Made by a program: the position numbers and the translations under genes. 36,169 nucleotides of DNA from positions 19,676 to 55,844 of the forward strand of contig DIPH01000007.1 of assembly GCA_002424045.1 (NCBI GenBank), written 5' to 3'. Shown piece after piece: positions 32,548 through 36,169 of this stretch. Below the pieces are notes generated by a model. It saw only the letters and a program-made list of their open reading frames with translations. It was not told the DNA's origin and searched no databases. Position 1 is the first letter of the stretch. The number at the start of each line of letters is the position of its first letter. The stretch is from Firmicutes bacterium UBA5493 (GTDB lineage: Bacteria; Bacillota; Limnochordia; Darwinibacteriales; Darwinibacteriaceae).

Positions 32548-33103
32548 TCTTCTTCTTCCTCCTCTTCGCAGTTCTGGTTCTTCGATTTCCTGCTTGAATT
32601 TTCATGTCAACCCAGCGGCAATTCTCTGGGCAATAGTCGCCATCTACATCAATGCGATCAATTGTGCACTCACCAAAGGGAGCATCGGGATCATATCCCG
32701 TAGATATTGCCCACTGATAAAACTCTTCATAATCATCCCATTCATCACAAACGCCAATCCCACGACCACCATAATCAGCATAATAGCCATCGTTTGAGTT
32801 ATTGCAGCGCTGGCGCATAGCTTTCCAAATATTATATAGTCTAGTTCCGGCTTGACCGTGTTTAATGAGTTGCTCTGCACGAACCATCCCGGCTTTTGTG
32901 CTTTGGCTTGCTGTAATTTCTCTTCTTAGGCAGCCGCAAGACGCGGTTTGTGCTCTTTTCAAGCTTTGTCCTAGCGTGGTAATTAGCTCCCCACAATCAC
33001 ACTTGCACAACCAAGTTACTTTATGGTGCTTATCCCTTCCATCCCGTTTGAGAACAACCAATCTTCCAAAGCGTTGACCAACCAGATCTATAAAGGGAGG
33101 CAT
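32522..33103 (-). CDS. HNH-like putative endonuclease, second copy
   Basis: 193 residues from ATG 33103, one base after the SbcC-like stop; the frame upstream to 33190 overlaps that gene and is not used. Zinc-finger-like CKCDCGELI and SCGCLRRE come first, then RLYNIWKAMRQRC, DYGGRGIGVCDEWDDY and TIDRIDVDGDYCPENCRW, nearly the same as in the 30380 copy. It ends in a basic Arg/Lys tail and has no helix-turn-helix. It overlaps the Sak4 start by 26 bases. Confidence 0.8.
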   Translation of the reverse strand: MPPFIDLVGQRFGRLVVLKRDGRDKHHKVTWLCKCDCGELITTLGQSLKRAQTASCGCLRREITASQSTKAGMVRAEQLIKHGQAGTRLYNIWKAMRQRCNNSNDGYYADYGGRGIGVCDEWDDYEEFYQWAISTGYDPDAPFGECTIDRIDVDGDYCPENCRWVDMKIQAGNRRTRTAKRRKKKNEANQGSC

Positions 33104-33104
33104 T

Positions 33105-34445
33105 TTAAAACTCACCTGCTTTCCACTTGGGTTCGGCCTCTCTTGCCACAGGCTCGGTAGTCGCTTCACCCAAAACATATCCATCCTCAATGACGATCTC
33201 GCATTCAGGTCCCGTACTTACTCGAGTAGCAATGGCCTGCAGGCCCTCAGCCTCTAGCCACTCGCCAAAGCGCTTTAGGGTATTAAGATCCATAGCCTCA
33301 AGCTTGTCCAAGAGAACGAATCCACACTTAGGATTGAGCTTGCGCACGATGGCGGTGGCCACAATGAGTTGATCAGAGCCGCTCATGCCATCCCATTTGT
33401 CACCGTTATAGGTAAGCTCTCCATCCTCAACAGAGAGTCCCTCCAGGGGTAGCTTCGCGCCAGCCAAGAGATTGAACTTCTCCTTACGGACATCCTCGAT
33501 TTGTGTGGTTAGATCTCTGTACTGATCACGGTAGTCTTTTGCATCGTCAATGGCCTTGTCTCTATCCAGATTTGCTCTGACCTTGCGATTAGTCTCCTCG
33601 ATCTGCTCAATGGAGCTCTCAATCTCAGCAGTCGACTCATCCTCCAGATCCTGAGTGGATTTGCGTGCAGTAGCGAGGTCCGCATTAAGCTCCAGTAACC
33701 TTGTCTCTGCTTGGGCAAGATTCTCCTTGGCGTCCGCAAGCTTCTGTTCCAAGTCAGCGATAGTGGCTTTTCGAGTAGAGACAACATCCTCTTGGCGCCT
33801 TACATCGACTTCAATATCTCGGACACGCTCTCGCTTGCGCTGATTCTCGCCATTCTTGGCCAGGATATCCTGCTGCTGTTTGATGAGATCACTTGCAGAG
33901 ACTAACTCCTCTGGAGCATCAAGAAAGCGAGGCATTTCTTTAGCAAACTTTTCTTTCTGGTCGGCAATCTGCCCGATTGCATGCCTTTTGTTGTACAGCT
34001 CAGTTTCTTGTCTCTCTAAATCATAGAGCTTGTCCCCAACTCCGATGATCTGTAGTAGAGTTGTGGCCTTATCCTTGTTGTTCATAGCCATGAACCTAGG
34101 CAAGTCCAGCGCTAATTGCTCAATGAATTCATCCAGTAGTTGCTGCCCGGCCATGTTACCTTCTGGATCAATGACTTTAAGAGAGGAGTTTTTTCCTTTG
34201 CGCTCAACTACCAACCCATTGGATAGCTCCACCGATAGGAAGGGTGGAATAGTAGAACCCCTACGTTGTGCCTCACTGGGCTTGTACTTGTTGCCACCCA
34301 AGGCCCAGGTGATTGCATCCAGGACTGATGTCTTGCCTTGACCATTGTTCCCTCCGATGATGGTCAGCCCACTTGGTGTGGGCTCCACCTTCACGGCTTT
34401 TATACGTTTGACGTTTTCCGCTTCGAGGCGGTTGATTTTTATCAT
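33105..34445 (-). CDS. SbcC/RecF-like ATPase with coiled coil
   Basis: 446 residues from ATG with GGGAGG upstream. Walker A is GGNNGQGKTS (31-40), and a long coiled coil lies at about 185-310. The signature is GMSGSDQL (about 353). The Walker B region is FVLLDKLEAMD (about 374), where the usual Glu after LLD is Lys, so catalysis may use another acid or be weak. SbcC-type proteins act with a nuclease at DNA ends; no SbcD partner is seen. Fits the recombination operon. Confidence 0.87.
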   Translation of the reverse strand: MIKINRLEAENVKRIKAVKVEPTPSGLTIIGGNNGQGKTSVLDAITWALGGNKYKPSEAQRRGSTIPPFLSVELSNGLVVERKGKNSSLKVIDPEGNMAGQQLLDEFIEQLALDLPRFMAMNNKDKATTLLQIIGVGDKLYDLERQETELYNKRHAIGQIADQKEKFAKEMPRFLDAPEELVSASDLIKQQQDILAKNGENQRKRERVRDIEVDVRRQEDVVSTRKATIADLEQKLADAKENLAQAETRLLELNADLATARKSTQDLEDESTAEIESSIEQIEETNRKVRANLDRDKAIDDAKDYRDQYRDLTTQIEDVRKEKFNLLAGAKLPLEGLSVEDGELTYNGDKWDGMSGSDQLIVATAIVRKLNPKCGFVLLDKLEAMDLNTLKRFGEWLEAEGLQAIATRVSTGPECEIVIEDGYVLGEATTEPVAREAEPKWKAGEF

Positions 34446-34473
34446 GTATAAACCTCCCGAAATGTGGTATACT

Positions 34474-34529
34474 TAAACTAATGAGTTTGTCTGGGCCCCT
34501 TATTCTGTGACAGCAGATAGGGGCTTTTT
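34474..34529 (+). ncRNA. Possible small antisense RNA
   Basis: On the plus strand an extended -10 (TG-G-TATACT at 34465-34473) is followed about 20 bases later by a terminator with stem GCCCCT/AGGGGC and five T (34495-34529). A transcript of about 50 bases would be antisense to the 3' end of the DUF3846 gene. No good -35 box is seen. Tentative. Confidence 0.25.
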
Positions 34530-34880
34530 CATAGCCATCGCTATGCTTCTGAACATCTTTTTCAAAGCAACAACTTCTTTATCGCTCAAACCAACAACGT
34601 CCATTCCATCGGGCCCCTCTTGAAGAGCCATGATAATGGCATCGCCCGCGATTGGTGGTAAACGTCTGCCGGCACGATATAGGTAAGTCCCGATTGGATT
34701 CAGCGGTAACTCTTTCAGCAGTCCTTCATCATCCACGATCATAACGTAAGGATGTATCAAACCTTTAGGCATAACAATTTCAAAGTACCCTCCCAGCTCT
34801 TCTTGTAGCGTCTTGTGGAGTGGTTCCTGAAGGTCGATAATGGAAATTCCATTGTTGGTGCCGATTTTCAAGGCCTTCAC
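34500..34880 (-). CDS. DUF3846 family protein
   Basis: 126 residues from GTG overlapping the upstream stop as GTGA, with AGGTG upstream. YFEIVMPKGL, VMIVDDEGLLKELPLNP and PPIAGDAIIMA match the DUF3846 pattern, a small alpha/beta protein found in phages and mobile elements. Its function is unknown. An extra C-terminal helix is basic (LKKMFRSIAMAMKK). Confidence 0.82.
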   Translation of the reverse strand: MKALKIGTNNGISIIDLQEPLHKTLQEELGGYFEIVMPKGLIHPYVMIVDDEGLLKELPLNPIGTYLYRAGRRLPPIAGDAIIMALQEGPDGMDVVGLSDKEVVALKKMFRSIAMAMKKPLSAVTE

Positions 34881-35086
34881 CTTTTATTCACCCCCTCAAG
34901 CTCTTCAAGAAGCCCCTTTGAGCGTTCTCCAGCCTGATATCGGATAAGCAATCCCTTGATGTACATAGCTGTAATTTTCTTATTATTATTTGTGCAGGTC
35001 CTTAACCGGCCTTCAGCCTTTCTGATTTTCTTGAACCATTTGTTTTCAGTTTGGAGTTCCTCTAGCAATTGATCCACCACACACAT
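34877..35086 (-). CDS. Small helical hypothetical protein
   Basis: 69 residues from ATG 35086 with GGGGGAG upstream; a GTG two codons earlier is possible. Charged and helical (LLEELQTENKWFKKIRKAEGRLR), possibly a coiled coil. No family recognised. It overlaps the DUF3846 start by GTGA. Confidence 0.6.
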   Translation of the reverse strand: MCVVDQLLEELQTENKWFKKIRKAEGRLRTCTNNNKKITAMYIKGLLIRYQAGERSKGLLEELEGVNKR

Positions 35087-35101
35087 TGTCACTCCCCCTT
35101 T

Positions 35102-35236
35102 CTAAACCCAAATTGTGTACTCATACCAACCGCAATACAGATACTTGATGGCCACTCCTAGAGCTAATGGATGCTTAGCCCAAATCTGAGCAGCCGCTTG
35201 GTCATAGTCATCGGCGTACAATCTATGAGTTACCAT
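35102..35236 (-). CDS. Small hypothetical protein (44 residues)
   Basis: ATG at 35236 follows GAGGAGTGAGTGACTAA, and the stop is at 35102. The product is rich in Trp and Tyr at its end (YLYCGWYEYTIWV) with an AADDY-like acidic helix before. It fills the gap exactly between its neighbours, which supports it being real. Function unknown. Confidence 0.6.
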   Translation of the reverse strand: MVTHRLYADDYDQAAAQIWAKHPLALGVAIKYLYCGWYEYTIWV

Positions 35237-35244
35237 TTAGTCAC

Positions 35245-35379
35245 TCACTCCTCTTGGGCTTTTAGCTTGTCCGCCAGCTCTGCAGCAGTCAGCCCACTAT
35301 CTTTGACGGCCTGGTGGATAGTAGCCAGAGACCAGCCTTTAGACTTCAGGTAACGTAGTGCTTCAGCTGTCTTTTTCAT
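35245..35379 (-). CDS. Small hypothetical protein (44 residues), helical
   Basis: ATG at 35379 lies six to seven bases after AGGAGG. The product (KKTAEALRYLKSKGWSLATI, then TAAELADKLKAQEE) forms helices like a short SAP/helix-turn-helix unit. It is coupled to the Cys-rich gene upstream by overlap. Function unknown. Confidence 0.6.
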   Translation of the reverse strand: MKKTAEALRYLKSKGWSLATIHQAVKDSGLTAAELADKLKAQEE

Positions 35380-35536
35380 CGGAGCCCTCCTCATCTAGAC
35401 TGGCCAGGTCTACAACCAGTTCCGCTCGCATTGCACGCCAATTGCGCTTTGGATACTCACAAGTCGCGCCTAAAGTGTCACTGCAGTACGCATAAAGCGG
35501 ACAGTACATGCAGAGCTCTTCCCATCTAATACTCAC
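35363..35536 (-). CDS. Small Cys-rich hypothetical protein
   Basis: 57 residues from GTG 35536, seven bases after GGAAGGGG; a TTG at 35590 has no such site. Four cysteines, CMYCPLYAYC and TCEYPKRNW, suggest a zinc or iron-sulfur site. The remaining C-terminal half is acidic. It overlaps the next start by 17 bases. Function unknown. Confidence 0.6.
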   Translation of the reverse strand: MSIRWEELCMYCPLYAYCSDTLGATCEYPKRNWRAMRAELVVDLASLDEEGSDEKDS

Positions 35537-35633
35537 TCGAATCCCCTTCCTTTGCTGTCCTTTCTTTGCTTTTTCCACACCTTGATCCAAACTCGTAGCT
35601 TAAGAACATTAACGATGATCCTATCCACCCCAT
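35526..35633 (-). CDS. Possible small protein between LysM and Cys-rich genes
   Basis: 35 residues from ATG 35633, which overlaps the LysM stop as TGATG; ends at 35526, overlapping the next GTG by 11 bases. It fits the tight coupling of the region, but its ribosome site is weak (GAGGTGGGG) and its composition is not distinctive. It may be chance. Confidence 0.35.
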   Translation of the reverse strand: MGWIGSSLMFLSYEFGSRCGKSKERTAKEGDSSEY

Positions 35634-35998
35634 CACCCCACCTCCGGCAGCACTACTTTTTGCCCCACCTGCAGAGCTCCCGGGTCTAGCCCTGGATTGA
35701 GCTTGCGAATCTGCATTACAATCTCTCCGGTGTGCTTGCCTGGGTAGTACTGGCTAGCGATGCTCCATAGCGTTTCTTTTGGAGCGATGGTGACCACAAC
35801 TCCTGATGCCACAGGCATAGGACCCATATTGTCCAACTTGTCCAACCAGGGCCGGGCTACGTGTACTCCGACTAAGTACAGGATGCCGCTGAGCACAAGC
35901 AGCATAGCTAGCATGATGGCCGTGGCTCTCAGCTGTTGCTTGCGCCTGATGCGCTTAAGTTTACGTTCGACTCTTCGGGTAAGATCTGAGTAAGTCAT
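35633..35998 (-). CDS. Membrane-anchored LysM protein
   Basis: 121 residues from ATG with AGAGAGGTG upstream. A basic N-terminus (about 1-24, RRVERKLKRIRRKQ) precedes one membrane helix (about 25-47), with the rest outside. A LysM domain lies at about 67-118 (KETLWSIASQYYPG, IRKLNPGLDPGALQVGQ), which binds peptidoglycan. The same layout is found in YneA-type cell division suppressors induced by SOS. That or superinfection exclusion is possible. No enzyme domain is present. Confidence 0.83.
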   Translation of the reverse strand: MTYSDLTRRVERKLKRIRRKQQLRATAIMLAMLLVLSGILYLVGVHVARPWLDKLDNMGPMPVASGVVVTIAPKETLWSIASQYYPGKHTGEIVMQIRKLNPGLDPGALQVGQKVVLPEVG

Positions 35999-36021
35999 GT
36001 GTTCACCTCTCTAAGTTGTTT

Positions 36022-36169
36022 TTAGTACCAAGTACCATCTGGAGTATAGTGATACCAAGTGCCCCTGTAATGCACGTGCAGGCACTCGTCCTCTTCGTGC
36101 CAGGCTACAGATATGGGATACCCTAGGCCTTCCCGGGCCCGATCGCCCAGGGAATTCATGTGTTTTGCG
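36022..36169 (-). CDS. Small protein at the right edge, possibly partial
   Basis: The frame is open from TAA (36022) to the window edge. An internal ATG at 36159 would give 45 residues (NSLGDRAREGLGYPISVAWH, then EEDECLHVHYRGTWYHYTPDGTWY in shorter pieces). The C-terminal WYHYTP repeat-like part is rich in aromatic residues. The ribosome site, if any, is off the window, so the start is uncertain. It precedes the LysM gene by 23 bases. Confidence 0.5.
   Translation of the reverse strand, partial: AKHMNSLGDRAREGLGYPISVAWHEEDECLHVHYRGTWYHYTPDGTWY

Overview
The window is most of a siphovirus or prophage genome whose host is probably a Gram-positive, Clostridia-type firmicute. The evidence is strong AGGAGG-type ribosome binding sites, frequent GTG and TTG starts, many ATGA/GTGA stop-start overlaps, and families typical of firmicute phages (DUF669, AAA_24/Sak4, DUF1799-like tail chaperone, DUF2292, DUF2188, DUF3846). 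These family names come from recognition of the sequences, not from a search. No integrase, lysis cassette, tRNA or rRNA gene was seen, so both ends of the element lie outside the window.

Layout. Nearly everything is on the minus strand, so it reads from right to left. At the right edge (36.2-34.5 kb) are small early genes, including a membrane LysM protein. From 34.4 to 24.4 kb lies a replication and recombination module: SbcC-like ATPase, Sak4-like annealing/recombinase ATPase, DUF669 protein, two related HNH-like proteins inserted between them, a DEAD/DEAH helicase, a DNA methyltransferase, a primase-helicase, a roughly 330-bp repeat-rich non-coding block (candidate origin), a metallopeptidase and a RusA resolvase. 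From 24.4 to 20.0 kb are small accessory genes, a zinc-ribbon protein behind a possible SOS box, and a sigma/ArpU-like regulator. Between 20.1 and 19.1 kb is a switch region holding the only two plus-strand genes, clear promoters, dyads, a 10-bp-phased repeat and terminators.

From 19.1 kb to the left edge is the late structural operon. Its order is that of phage lambda: TerS, TerL, connector, portal, ClpP-type protease with nested scaffold, decoration protein, major capsid, FI/FII/Z/U-position genes, tail tube, G/GT tail chaperone with a canonical -1 frameshift site, tape measure with a glucosaminidase domain, a small tail gene and a large tail-tip protein.

The gene content suggests the following cycle. 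The primase-helicase starts replication, perhaps at the repeat block, and Sak4, DUF669, SbcC-like and RusA process recombination intermediates. The regulator at 20.1-20.6 kb turns on late transcription from near 19.2 kb, and TerS/TerL package DNA into lambda-type heads. The most striking observations are the frameshift chaperone with a six-cysteine linker, the repeat block, a perfect-consensus antisense promoter beside a dyad at the 3' end of the regulator gene, helically phased repeats followed by a terminator at the head of the late operon, a C-terminal sliding-clamp-binding motif, and a cadherin-like domain fused to the decoration protein.
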